A DNA stretch of 64,000 bases from Cycas panzhihuaensis (GCA_023213395.1 CM041465.1:39625741-39689740), one strand, 5' to 3'. Shown: positions 21,082 through 32,393, counted from the first letter of the stretch. Translations and numbers: made by a program. Notes: generated by a model from the letters alone, not told the origin.

Positions 21082-23703
21082 GTGACTTGGGGAAACTTGA
21101 AAAAATTCTTTATAAAAACCTTTAGGCATACATCAGAAAATAAGAATATAGATAGAATCCTAAAGAATATTAGAAGAATGAGTATAAAACTAGAGCAAGA
21201 ATTAACAAATAAAAAGGAAAAAGAATCAGTACATAGCGAAAAAGAGGAAGCCATGAATTATCTTGCAGAATTCACAGAACTTAATGTTGGAGAAAGAAAA
21301 TTAGAGGATACTTCAGGACACAAAATCAGGAACAAGGAAGATGTTGGAGTGACCAAGTTAAAAGCTACGAAGATCAATGTTGGCAGCAAAAATGATCCCA
21401 AACTAATACGAATAAGAAATTATTGGGATAATCAAACAGTAGTGGAAGCACAGTAGTTGTTTGAAGAATTTTGCAACGTATTTGCATGGTCATACAAGGA
21501 CCTAAAAGGCATTCCTCTATAAATAGGAATGCATCATATTGATTTGATGGAAGATGCGAAACCAATGAAGCAGAGGCCATACAGAATGAATCCCAAGTAC
21601 AAGGAAAAAGTGAAAGTATAATTAGACAAAATGTTAGAAGAAGGATACATTTACGAGATCGACTACAGTGACTGGGTGAGCCCTGTAGTGGTAGTTTCCA
21701 AAAAGAATGGGAAAATACATGTCTGTGTGGATTACAGGCAATTAAACAAGGTAACAAAGAAGGATCCCTTTCCGTTACCTTTTACATAAGACATTTTAGA
21801 AGCAATGGGAGGGAATGAAATATACTCCTTCACCGATGGATTCAGTGGGTACAATCAAGTGCAGATTGCCCTAGAAGACCAAGCGAAAACCACATTCGTG
21901 ATAGAATGGGGAACTTATGCATATAAAGTGATGCCATTCAATCTTATAAATGCATCGACTACATTCCACAGAATTGTAATCAACATCTTTTAGAAATTTA
22001 TTGGAGAAAAAGTTGTGGTATTCTTAGATGATTGGACATTATATGGATTAATGAAAGATCACATGGAAAACTTGAGGGAAATGTTACAAACATGCCGAGA
22101 AAACAAGTTGTGCCTAAACCCATAAAAATGTACCTTCATGGTACCCTTTGGAAACCTATTGGGGTACATCGTTAGCAAGGAAGGATTGCTGACAGATCCA
22201 GCCAAGGTCTCTGCAATCCTACATTTCCCTATACCACTTACGAGGAGACAACATAAAGGTTTTTTGGGGTTGATAGGATATTACAGAAAATTCATTAGGT
22301 GATATGCATACATATCAGGACCCCTGGAAGAATTACTGAAGAAGAACATTGAATGGGAATGGATGGAGGAGCAGCAACAAGCATTTAAAGCACTGAAATA
22401 AGCCATCATAGCAGCACCTATACTGCAATTCCTCGATTAGAAGAAGACCTTCTATATACATGTGGATACTTCACAATACGTTATTGGATATGTATTGGTG
22501 CAACCTAGTGACGACAAAATGGATCACCTGATATATTTCGCTAGACAAAAACTTATAAAGGCTGAGAAGAATTATACAACGACAGAGAGAGAAGCACTCG
22601 GCATGGTATATGCGTTGCAGAAATTTTGACACTATCTATTAGCAAATCCATTCTTGTTTTTTGTTAATCAACAAGCATTGATGTATCTGGTAAACAAACT
22701 AATAATGCGAGGGTAAATCAGCAGGTGGTTAATGTTGTTCCAAGAATTTTCTTTTAAGATCATTATAAAACCCAAAAAAGTCCATATCATCCCTAATCAA
22801 TTGTCAAGAATCACAAATGGCGAAAAAGTCATGGGAGTACTAGACGACTTTTCAGACGTAGCATTATTCAGCATAGAGGCAGTTCCAACAGATTGGTATG
22901 AGGGAATACCAAAATATTTAGCAACCGGAGAAGTGCCAGTAGAATTGAATCGTACGGAAATATGAAATTTCGTCAGGAAAGCAGAACCATACCAATTAAT
23001 AAATGGAGAATTGTACAAACTAGGACCAGACGAAGTGTTATGACGTTGTGTTCGACCACACGAGATCAACCACATCATGTTACAAGTACATGAAGGAGTA
23101 ATAGGTGGACACATGGGCAAATTAGCCACATGGCAGAAAATTTTGATGTCTAGATTCTGATGGCCATCCATATTTGAAGATGCCAGGAAGTGGATCCAAG
23201 CTTGCAACTATTGCCAGCGAGTTAGGAAACCTAATTGACAGGATTTTCAACCCCTACATCCCATTTTACCTCTAGCACCATTTGAGAAATGGGGACTTGA
23301 CTTCGTGGGGCCAATTAAACCAATCGCTTGTCGATCGAAAGCCCAATATATTTTGGTGGCAACAGACTATATGACGAAGTGGGTAGAAGCAAGAGCATTA
23401 CGGAAAGCCAATGCAGAAAGTATAGCTTGATTTCTGTACGAGGTGGTTATTATGCGATTTGGATGCCCCTTAGAAATTGTGAGCGACCAAGGCGCCTACT
23501 TTCTGAATCAAACTATAGAGACATTGACATCAACTTTCATGATAAGTCATCAGAAATCTACTCCATATTATCCTAGAGCAAATGGCCAAGTAGAAAGTTC
23601 AAATAAAATAATCAAGAACTGCTTAAGGAAGATATGCGACGTCGGCAGATCCGATTGGGCCGAGAAATTGCCATCCGTGTTATGGGCATTTAGAATAACC
23701 TAA
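21082..23703 (+). pseudogene. Element A pol: reverse transcriptase, RNase H, integrase
   Basis: One frame, +1 relative to gag, with in-frame stops only. RT: VDYRQLNKVTKKDPFPLP, GYNQVQI, VMPFNLINASTTFH and the catalytic VVFLDDWTLYG near 22015-22043. RNase H: FYIHVDTSQYVIGYVLVQ, then EREALGMVYALQKF; the later TDH-type block reads FVNQQAL, so an Asp is lost. Integrase: zinc-binding histidines and cysteines in HEGVIGGHMG...CNYCQR at 23089-23220, then LDFVGPI, IVSDQGAYF and NGQVESSNK, which keep D, D and E. It makes and integrates cDNA in active relatives. Stops mostly sit where related codons are CAA, CAG, CGA or TGG. Confidence 0.93.
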
Positions 23704-24140
23704 AAAAATCAACTAGACAGACTCCACTCCAGCTCGTCTATGGAACAGAAGCCATTCTTTTGACAGAATTCGAGATACCAAGTCTATGAATTACTATGCA
23801 CAGTCAATTAGATGACTTCTAATCCTTACGACAGTGACTGGAAGAATTGGTATGATTAGAAGAAAAGCGGCATATGGCAAAATGGTTGCAAAATGTAGAA
23901 AAGCAACGACAAAAAGCATGGCATAACTGACATTTATGTAAACCCCAATTCAAAGAAGGTGATCAAGTGCTGCTTTATGACAGAAAGTTCAAAATGCACC
24001 CTGGCAAACTCAAGATGCAGTGGTTGGGACCTTACATTGCAGAAAAAGTCTTCGAGAATGGATCGGTGTAACTTCGGGAAATAGACGGACCGTTGCTACC
24101 AACTCGAGTGAATGGTAGCAGACTGAAACCATACATTGAA
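23704..24140 (+). pseudogene. Element A integrase C-terminal GPF/Y tail
   Basis: After a frameshift near 23703 the reading continues in the gag frame as EGDQVLLYDRKFKMHPGKLK, WLGPYIAEKVFENGSV and PTRVNGSRLKPYIE. The GPY block is the integrase tail of gypsy elements. B, C and D keep a counterpart of this tail even though they have lost the catalytic core. Confidence 0.85.
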
Positions 24141-24164
24141 TAGATCAGCTTTACCAGCCAGATC

Positions 24165-24437
24165 AGCTAGTTGTACTATATTGTGTTGCATGAAGTTGAG
24201 GCAAATTAAATTGCCTTGATACCAGAATGTGATCCACTCTGGTATGGAAACAAAAATATAAAAAATAAAATGAGAAAAAAGAAAGAAAAAACAACTGGAT
24301 CAGTTGGTTGTACTATATTGTGTTGCATGAAGTTGAGGTAAACTGAATTGCCTTGATACTGGAATGTGATCCACTCTAGTATGGAAACAAAAATACAAAA
24401 AATAAAATGAAAAAAAAAAAAGAAAAAACAACCGTAA
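24165..24437. repeat. 137-bp tandem duplication downstream of pol
   Basis: The block starting TTGTACTATATTGTGTTGCA occurs at 24171 and again at 24308, each followed by AGTTGAGG, CCTTGATAC and an A-rich tract. B and C have a single counterpart, so the duplication is specific to A within this window. Confidence 0.92.
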
Positions 24438-24522
24438 CTCATCACATACATAAGCAATAGCATGATGATTATAAACTGAAAAATTCAGAGGAAAATTCAG
24501 AAGCATACAAGCAAAATATATG

Positions 24523-24870
24523 TTACGTACCAAAAAGGTATGTTACCAGGTACGCACAGTTAAAGAAGTGACCAAATTACAAAAATTACACTATACGTAC
24601 CAGGAAAACACAGTCCAGTACGCATAGTTCAAAAAAGTGAATAGAATTATACTATACGTACCTGAAAAGTACACAGTCAGGTACACAAAGTATAAAGGAA
24701 GCCTAAGTTATCGGATTGCATTAAATGTACTTGAAAAGTATGCAGTCAAGTACATATAGTATAAAGAAAACCTAAGTTATCTGATTACATTAATCGTACT
24801 TAAAAAGTATGCAGTCGAGTACACACAGTGGAATATGAATAACATTATACGGACCAAAATGCACGTATAA
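24523..24870. repeat. Tandem array of hairpin units
   Basis: Five units begin with GTAC at 24527, 24597, 24658, 24727 and 24796, giving periods of 70, 61, 69 and 69 bp, followed by degenerate remains. Each unit carries an inverted repeat with an 11-nt loop in the clearest cases: GTACCTGA with TCAGGTAC in unit 3 and GTACTTGA with TCAAGTAC in unit 4. The array lies between integrase and the third ORF. Confidence 0.87.
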
Positions 24871-25140
24871 GACAAAACAATGAATAAGACAAAGTATTAC
24901 ATACCTGTCAAGCATTCCCATGAGGTACGCAGTGGAAAACAATGGACGAATCAACTCTAAATTTTTTGCCAAGCAGCTGAAGGACAACCGTATGACCCCA
25001 AAAGACAGAAAAGTGAATCTGGTATGCATTTCGGCACAGTATTCCAAGGAAATGACAAAGCATACCCAAAAGGTACACACGTAGGGTTCCTATTTGCACA
25101 CTTTGGTTATTTTAGTTATCTCTAGAATTCCACAGCCGAA

Positions 25141-26232
25141 ATGAGGATAGTAGGATGCCAAGAAGCCTTTATACTAAATCTTAAACAGGAATTGTAAGCT
25201 TCACCAACTCAATTTCAAACCAGGGTTAGACAAGCAGGATGGGGAGACTACATTTACTACAATCCTATATATTATGACCCAGAACTCATGGACTAGATCC
25301 TGTTAGCACTAAAGAAAGATAGCAGGAAGGTCAAGATGGATGCAGAAATAATTCACATAATAACAAAACTTCCAAATGAAGGGGAAATTCCCCTGGCTAC
25401 CAAGAGGTCAGAAGTCGACCATAAAATGTGGTTAAGAGAATTATGTCAAGAAAATACTTAGATAATGTTTGGTGGAATTCATGTAGCAGATATCATAGAT
25501 ATGAGACTCCAGTGGATAGCAAAAGCTATAAATTCTTAATTTTTATCAAAACGAAAGTATACATACATTCTAGGAGGTATGATGCCAACATTATTAAAAA
25601 TTCGGGAGGGAGAAAAACTGAATTGGTTTGAATTTTTGGCAAAAAACATGAGGCAATAAATCAAGGAGATCATGACACATCCTTTTCGACATCCCTCCTT
25701 ATTATTAGCTATCTTATTTTATCAATGTCCAGGAGTTCAACTAACAAAAACCACCATTTCTCCGAGGGAACCTATCATAAAACAGTGGGTGGAAGAATTT
25801 TCGAATTTAATTAACAGCCCAGAAGCAAAAAGAAGGGTTCAAAAACAAATGAATAAGGTACTCACCTGGTTGCAGAAAACACCAGGAATACCTATTCTAC
25901 ATCAAACAAAGCAAGCTATCCACAAAAGAGGTAAACAAAAGAAAGGTGAAGAGGAATCAGAGGAGGAGGAAGAAGAAGCAGAAGCTTCCTGGGAAGAATG
26001 GGAAGACTTCCCTCCATCAATAGAAGTAGGTGAAGCCTCAACACCTCCCATACCAAATAATAAATCAGGACCTATCATTCAGCTTATTCAAGAAATGGAG
26101 GAAGGGTATAAATCTGAGATAGCTGCCCTTCAAGATAAAATTAAGAAAAAAGATGTTATCATTACTACCTTAACACAAATTAATGAGGAGATCCTAGTAG
26201 GACAGAGGCGTGAGGAGGCGACCTTGAGATAG
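25141..26232 (+). pseudogene. Element A third ORF after integrase, function unknown
   Basis: One frame of 363 codons from ATG at 25141 to TAG at 26230, with five in-frame stops in the first half, each explainable as a CAA or CAG codon. The second half (25672-26232) is fully open. Visible parts: a basic and aromatic N-terminal half; a short hydrophobic stretch SLLLAILFYQC near 25690; a strongly acidic Glu tract at about 25945-26010; and a C-terminal heptad-like segment (IQLIQEMEEGYKSEIAALQ) that should form a coiled coil. Plant Tat/Athila-type elements often have an extra ORF here, sometimes called env-like. I see no signal peptide or clear membrane anchor, so an envelope role is not supported. 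B, C and D lack it. Confidence 0.75.
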
Positions 26233-26322
26233 AGAGGGGGAGGAATACCCCAAAATTTTAAAAACTTTTTAGAATTTTGTTGAGCAAGGATGCTCAAACC
26301 TATATTGTTGACCTGTGATAGA
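26233..26322 (+). other. Element A purine tract and stem-loop before 3' LTR
   Basis: A purine tract AGAGGGGGAGGAATA lies at 26233-26247, unusually about 75 bp before the LTR. Between them a perfect stem-loop, TTGAGCA-AGGA-TGCTCAA, lies at 26280-26297. The same stem-loop occurs in B, C and D at the equivalent position. Confidence 0.8.
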
Positions 26323-27139
26323 TGTTGGGGTATAATTTGATCATATAGCTATTGGAAGACTAGAGGCAGGCTGGATAACCCTAGATGTGTAGGTACAGAA
26401 TGTACGGAGGTACGCACGAGGCGAAACAGTGGAAAAACTAGCATTCTAGGTATGTATGACAGGTGCATACTTGGAACATGTACGCAACATAGATACGTAC
26501 TAACAGCAAAACGAAAATAGACGAAAGCAGTACACATGATAGTACGAGACCAGTGGAAGCCTGGGGAGCTGCCAGACGTACGTATAGGATTAAGGCATTG
26601 GTTAAGGTGTAACCAATGACTAATGAAAAATGCAGCTTGACTAAAGAATGCAGTTATGACAAACAGTCATAACCCTTCAGCCAAAAGGTACGAAGAGGCA
26701 TATTTAAGGAAGCATGCAAGGACCATTTGGTTAGGGTGAGAGCTGAATATTCAGGTTATACAATGGTGCAGATGCCAGTACATATGACAGCCAATTGGAG
26801 CAGTGTATATTGATGAGTACCATCTTGGTACGCATGTAACAGAAGTGTGTATGCTACTGGAATGCATTCCAGCCCTCTGTGTAATTAAACTTATTTCTTA
26901 ATGGAAAGAAGAGTTACGTAGAAAATTGTGTATTCTCTGTGTTTATGATGATGGAATGCTGAATATGTGCTGATTTCTGTGCTACTATATATTGTTGTGA
27001 TATAATTCTGTGGAAACATTAAATAATCTGTGGAATGTATGTCGATAACCATGTTGACTGTATCCTAACTAGACTATAGCCTATGTAACCTTGACAAGTG
27101 TACCTTTCCCATAAGTGCAGTGGGAAATTTGAGTCAACA
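26323..27139 (+). repeat. Element A 3' LTR
   Basis: An 817-bp partner of 16455-17277. It keeps both hairpins; the second is GTTATGAC-AAACA-GTCATAAC at 26653-26673, with a loop different from the 5' copy but an identical stem. Confidence 0.95.
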
Positions 27140-27640
27140 TATGCCTATAGCTAGTCATCTCAAAATCTTTAGAAGCATAATGTATATGCATGTTCTGAAA
27201 GAGAAACATCAGAAAATCAATGATAAAATCTTGGCATACGTTCTTGTTGGGTACAATGATGAAAATAAAGCATACTGGATATATGAGTTGACAACCACAA
27301 AGGTTCATATAACTTAAGATGTTATCTTTGAAGAGGATGACATATAGGTTACATAAATCATTTCTAAATAGACTAATAAGTAGGTGATAGATTAGGGTCA
27401 ATATATAGACATTTGAAAGATTTTGAAAGAGAAGAAAGTAGATTGAAGAATAATTTAAATCCAGTTTCTCGAGTCAACAGGTTGTCGAGCCAAAGATTGA
27501 GCCAAAGGAAGAAGAAATTAAGGAGCAGAAATTTGAAGATGCTTAGGAGACAATTAGAATCTGAGATCATTCCATCTATCAAATTTCATAAATGGTACTT
27601 GAAGATTGTTGAGCAAGCCTAGTTGTTTGAGATAAAGGGA
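27140..27640 (+). pseudogene. copia remnant H, integrase C-terminus downstream of element A
   Basis: Reads MPIASHLKIFRSIMYMHV, then KINDKILAYVLVGYNDENKA and a VHIT-stop-DVIFEED block. This is the end of a copia integrase (family VSHL..FG...Y.H...KL...S...IFVGY). Only about 80 bp separate the last coding piece from the polypurine tract, so RT and RNase H have been deleted. Confidence 0.85.
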
Positions 27641-27724
27641 AGATATAATCGAAGATGAGGCTTGATACTTTGCTAGCATGCTAGTATGATAAATTCAATT
27701 AATCATATGAACATTAAGGGGGAG

Positions 27725-27979
27725 TGTTAGAATTAATGTTCATATGAGGAAGAGATAAGTGATGAGTCATTAAGACTAATGACAAATTTCATAGGAGTTA
27801 TCAAAGTCCTAAATAGACTTGTGACAAGTGTTAAGGTAGTTACAAATTCTTTTATGGATTGTTAGTAATCCCATGTGTATATTAAGGTTGTATTATATGC
27901 ATTATACATATATTGAAAATCATTCTTATATAAATAAAAAATAATTTATAGGTAGATTAATTCTACCTGTTATCTATCA
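27725..27979 (+). repeat. copia remnant H 3' LTR with polypurine tract
   Basis: The tract ATTAAGGGGGAG ends at 27724 and the LTR starts TGTTAGAATT and ends CTATCA, about 255 bp. Its 5' partner is not in the window. The right boundary is placed at the last TG...CA fit before LINE coding sequence resumes. Confidence 0.72.
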
Positions 27980-28974
27980 ATATTTTGATGTGTGTAATTA
28001 AGCAATTTGGTTCCATTATTTGATCCCTTAACACTCAAATCTTTTAATATACCTTCTAACCAAATTTTGTTGACATCTAGAACATTTTTTTGATCCCTTT
28101 GCCAACCTTTTAACTTGGTTCTAACATGCTTAATCTTTTGATGAAAGGTCTGCATCTTTGTTCCATTACAATGAGATTCATTCTACCAAGTCTAAATATT
28201 CTTTGAATTAGGGATGGGTTATTAGAGTAGGGTTAAACTTGAATGGAAAATTCTAAGGAGAGTAGCTAATCATCTCAAGAATGATTGGAAAATGGTCAAA
28301 TCTGGACTTCAATGGAATCAAAGATTCACATCCATTATCCTCATCCATAAGATATTCTATAATTAAAAACTTGTCTAATCTCTCCAAGATAAGAGCTTTA
28401 ACTTTTTGCTTATTAGTCCAAGGGAAAATGTCATTATTTAGAATAACATCAACCAAATGAAAATCATCTATTAAAGTAGTCACCTCCTAAGATTGTTTAT
28501 TAATAAAGGTAATTCATCCCTTTTTCTTTACAAAATTGAAGATAATATTGAAATCTCCTCTAGAGATCTAGCTCCAAGGTGCATTAAGTAAACCATCCTC
28601 TTTAATCCTTTATGAATAAAGCCTAGCTAGAATAACTTGGTTGGGCCTATACACATTTGTAATATTAAAGGATTTATTGGTGTCTAAGCATTCTAGCTTA
28701 GTTTGAATCCATGCTTCATGTTTGACTTCTTGAACAAATTCGAAAGAGTTTGTATTGTAGACTAGAGCTAAAGCTCCAAATTGATCCTTAGAATTGGTTG
28801 TAATAATGTCTTAATTGGGCTTTAAATTAATTGTATAACTTCCTAATATAGATTAAAGAGTTTAGTTTCTTGCAACAAAACAAGTCTAGGATTTTCATTA
28901 CATGTAATCTTTTTTAGAGTTCTTTTAATTGAGGTAGAACCCAACCCTCTGATATTCCAAGACAAAATCTTCAT
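27980..28974 (-). pseudogene. LINE ORF2, apurinic-type endonuclease part
   Basis: Begins at 28974 with MKILSWNIRGLGSTSIKRTL and LVLLQETK, the hallmark start of plant L1 ORF2 (WN.RGLG...K, then QET). The open frame 28253-28483 includes LVDVILNNDIFPWTNK, LERLDKFLI and SRFDHFPIIL, matching the D...TW.N, LDR.L and SDH.P blocks of the endonuclease. The enzyme nicks target DNA for target-primed reverse transcription. Frames contain stops and the RT domain is absent. Confidence 0.88.
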
Positions 28975-28999
28975 TTTCTATGGTCAGGGCCTATTTTTA

Positions 29000-30565
29000 T
29001 TCTCAATCCTATGTCTTCCTTATATTAAAAATGTAACATTTTTGTTTACCTTTGTTGACTTCTTATGAATACATCTTGGTTCGAATCTCCGACTTAGCCA
29101 ATTTTCTAGCCTTCTTCTTACTATTGAGTCTTAGATCCATGGTAGTAACTTGGGACCTAATTAAGTGAATACCTTCTAACATAAATGGTTATTCTTCCTT
29201 TTATCATTATTTTATAATCTTTGTGAAGCTTTGCATCATTGGGAATCATATGTTCACATTATTCTTTCTCATCTTCTTTCTTAGAATCCTCCTAGATTTC
29301 CTCCATAATTGGTATTCAATTCCCTTCTAAGGGCGGTTATCCTTAATCCTTTATTTGTCTAGTAGGCTCATCAACCATTATTTTATCATCCTTCTTTTCA
29401 TGAGATAAGATGCTAAAGGGGTTTTGATCATTAGCCATTTTGTTATTTTCATTCCTTTTTGACCTATCATTCCTTCTTCCTCAAAACTTAACAAAACATT
29501 ATCATTTTTAGTTTCTTTCTTGTTAACTATTTTCTAAGGTTTAAAGAGAGATTTTCTGGAAAAATGGTCATATTCATAGCATAGATTTCAAAATTTTATA
29601 ACAATATAAGATACAAGATTTAGAGGAAACTAAGAAAAAATGGCCAAGCATTATGATTTTATTTGAATGGGATTTGTTTATAATCCAAGTTTTGTTTCCA
29701 TTTTTGGCCTTCTAAAGAAAAAATAATTGAGTCAGAGACCATATTTTATATCAACTTCAACACAAATCCTAATAAATAATACAAGCTCTTTTTTTATTAT
29801 TATTTAATAGTCTTAATATAGGAAACCAATTTATTTCCTATGCAATTAAAGTCAGCCTCTTTCTAAAATAACCAGGGGAAGCACGACAACTTGATCCATA
29901 CATGTGTCATATTAGGGATTTATTTAGTGGGGTCAAAAGAAATATCCTAGTTTCTTATATGGAGGCCACTACAAGCCATAAACCATGGACCCTTTTCAAG
30001 TGATTTCTACCTACCTTCTAGATTTTGGAAAAATAATCACAAAAAGGCCTCTTGTTGCAAAAATAACTTTTGGATATTCAATGTTTAAATGAAGCCAATC
30101 TAATTTAGTTTACACTTTAATGTCGTTCAAATTAGGCCAGATATTGAAAAACTTATATACTAATCCCTTGTTTGTTAGATCTTCAGAGCCTTAAGCAATG
30201 TACTCTTTATCTAGCTTGATTTCAAGTTGTGCCTCTATTTGCTTCACAAAATGATCCTTTTTAATGTGATTGGCCTACTCTTTCACCATCCTTTTCTATA
30301 GTTTAGATTTGATGGATTCTTAGGAACTCAAATCATCACAAGCTTGTGAAATTGTTCTCCATAGCATTGTTTCAATATATAGAGGCCTTGTGGCCCTTGT
30401 GCCTCCTCAAAATTGATCCCAAGAAGAACCTTCTAGTTCCTCCATAAAAATTTCCAACAAATCCCAATACTAAAATTTTAGGAGAAAGCCATCATAGGAT
30501 TTGGACCCCTAACAAAAACCTTTCAAGTATTCCTCTGAATAAAAAAATAATTTTAGACAAAAAAC
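29000..30565 (-). pseudogene. LINE ORF1 (gag-like), main part
   Basis: The minus strand reads GLWLVVASI, THVWIKLSCFPW, KEADFNCIGNKLVSYIKT and WKQNLDYKQIPFK in order. These match plant LINE ORF1 (DUF4283 type): the P.WV.L..LPL.YW block, the IG..LG block and the LDYE..PF.C approach to the zinc knuckle, whose cysteines are destroyed. ORF1 binds the RNA in the ribonucleoprotein particle. Many stops and shifts are present. Confidence 0.75.
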
Positions 30566-31454
30566 TGTTGACTTATAGATTCCACGCCCTTGTGGAATCG
30601 GTGCACTTGTCAAGGTTACACAGCGCTATAGTCTAGTTTTAGGACACTGTCAACATGGTTATACACATACATTCCACATACATTCCATATATAATTCATA
30701 GAATGGTACCTGATCTGATGTAATTCAATACATACTTCAAAGACATCATCAACATACATCAAGAATGCACCAATTTCCACATAACTCTTCTTTTATTAAT
30801 TCAACAGTTCATTTACGAGTGGAATGCGTTCTGAGCATTCCGGTGACATCTGATCTCTGTTACATATGCGTACTCAGATGGTACTTATCATGCACTCATG
30901 CTCCAATCGGCTGTCATGCGTACTGTCATCTGCACCTTTGCGTACTCTTGAATCACTCGGCTCTCACCCTTGAGAGTATGTCATGGAATTGAATCACTCG
31001 GCTCTCACCCTCCGAGAGTATGTCATGGAATTGAATCACTCGGCTCTCACACTGGAATGGTCCTCAAAGCACCATTAAATATGTCCCTTTGATGCCTTTT
31101 GGATGAAAGGTTATGACCCAAAGTCATAACCATACCTTTTTGTCACCAAGGTACCCTTTCACTTTAATCATTAGTTATACACTTTAACTAATGTCTTCAT
31201 TAGGTCCAAATCGTCCGTCTGCAGCGCCTTCGTGCCTCCATTGGTCCCGTCTTGTCATACGTCTGCTTTAGCTCGGTTACATTCCGCTCACAGTGCGTGC
31301 ACGTTCAATGCCTTTTGTCATACGTGCACGAATCTTTGATTCCTTCACTGTTTCGCCACGTGCGTACCTCCGTACGGTTCGTACTTGCATTCCTTTGGTC
31401 AATACAACGTATTCCGTCTTCCTCAAGGCCTATGTGTCAAAATATGTCCCAACA
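30566..31454 (-). repeat. Element B 3' LTR
   Basis: Plus-strand ends TGTTGACTTA and GTCCCAACA. Hairpins GGTTATGAC-(5 nt)-GTCATAACC at 31109-31131 and CATTAGTTA-(7 nt)-TAACTAATG at 31169-31193. About 30950-31051 is a block of roughly 45 bp starting TTGAATCACTCGGCTCTCAC present three times; both B LTRs have it. Confidence 0.93.
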
Positions 31455-31477
31455 TCTATCCGGGTCAACATGATTGG

Positions 31478-31497
31478 GTTGAGCATCCTTGCTCAAC
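31478..31497 (-). other. Element B stem-loop before 3' LTR
   Basis: GTTGAGCA-TCCT-TGCTCAAC, a perfect 8-bp stem 24 bp inside the LTR. The purine tract lies just beyond it. Confidence 0.85.
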
Positions 31498-31759
31498 AAA
31501 AATTCAAAATTTGGGGTATTCCTCCCCTCTACATTCTAAGGTCTCCTGCCGCCTCTGCTCCTTCGCTTTCGCCATTTCTGGTTAATAAATCCTCATCTAT
31601 TGGTGCTTTGTTTTGTTTGACTCTCCCTTGATTTTCCGTATGATGGTATATCTTTCCTCCATGCTTCACCATATTGCTTATGATATGAGTTACGGTTGTT
31701 TTCTTTTTTAATTTTTGTATTTTATGTTACATCTACCGAATCACGTTCCGGTATCAAGG

Positions 31760-32230
31760 CAATTCACTTTTGCCTCAACTTCATGCAATACGATATGATA
31801 CAACCGGTGATCCTGGTAAGTTGCTCCACCCTAGTTGATATAGGGTTTGGGTTTACTACCCTTGACCATTTCGTGCAATAAGCGGCACGAGAGTTTTTCA
31901 ACTCGATAGTGCCATTATGGTACACTTTCTCAATCCTGTATGGGCCTTTCCAATGCATCTTCTATTCTCCTTGGGTCGTTTGGGATTTGTTGTCGAATCG
32001 CCATACTCGATCACCCTTCTTGAAATATGATGTCTTGTCGTGGCGGTGGGTGCCTTGTCCTTTTCGCCTTTTCCTTGGTGTGGTATGCTTTGTCGATTTC
32101 TTCTTATGATTCCTTAATTGGTCTTCTCTAATCAACGTTCTCTACAATGTCTCAAATGGGAAATTCCACCTAGTGGTTTTCCATAAAAGGGCTTTACATA
32201 ATTTCCAACATATTCTCCATGATTTCTATC
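31760..32230 (-). pseudogene. Element B integrase-tail remnant
   Basis: The frame 31764-31958 reads MHWKGPYRIEKVYHNGTIEL followed by SRVVNPNPIS. This is the gypsy integrase GPY tail joined to the gag-protease part without the catalytic core. Frameshifts break it from the upstream FKKGDRVWRFD-type block. Confidence 0.82.
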
Positions 32231-32393
32231 TTACGGAGTGGCAACTGTTTTGGTCACATTCCAAGAAAGTAGGTTACATCTATAGGATGAGGGGTTGACT
32301 TCAGAATCGTCCCGTAGCCAATAGTCCACAAATCTCATCTCGTTTTCATCATCTGAAGAATTGTAAATTTCTCCAAAATAGGTCGGTTCTTCT

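Larger units (their letters stand above)
16455..27139 (+). mobile_element. Ty3/gypsy element A, 10.7 kb, gag-pro-pol plus a third ORF
   Basis: LTRs 16455-17277 and 26323-27139 are flanked by perfect TATGC at 16450-16454 and 27140-27144. The element has a primer site, a gag-protease frame, a pol frame with RT, RNase H and integrase, and a separate ORF downstream of integrase. It inserted into the integrase of copia remnant H and the host frame can be read across it. A third ORF after integrase and the lack of a chromodomain point to the non-chromovirus (Tat/Athila-like) side of gypsy; this assignment is inference. In-frame stops throughout mean it is inactive. It is the only long copy of its family here; B, C and D are shorter relatives. 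Confidence 0.95.

Noticed and set aside
25141-26232. Envelope glycoprotein, making element A a retrovirus-like element
   Set aside because: No signal peptide, cleavage site or membrane anchor is visible. Only the position fits.
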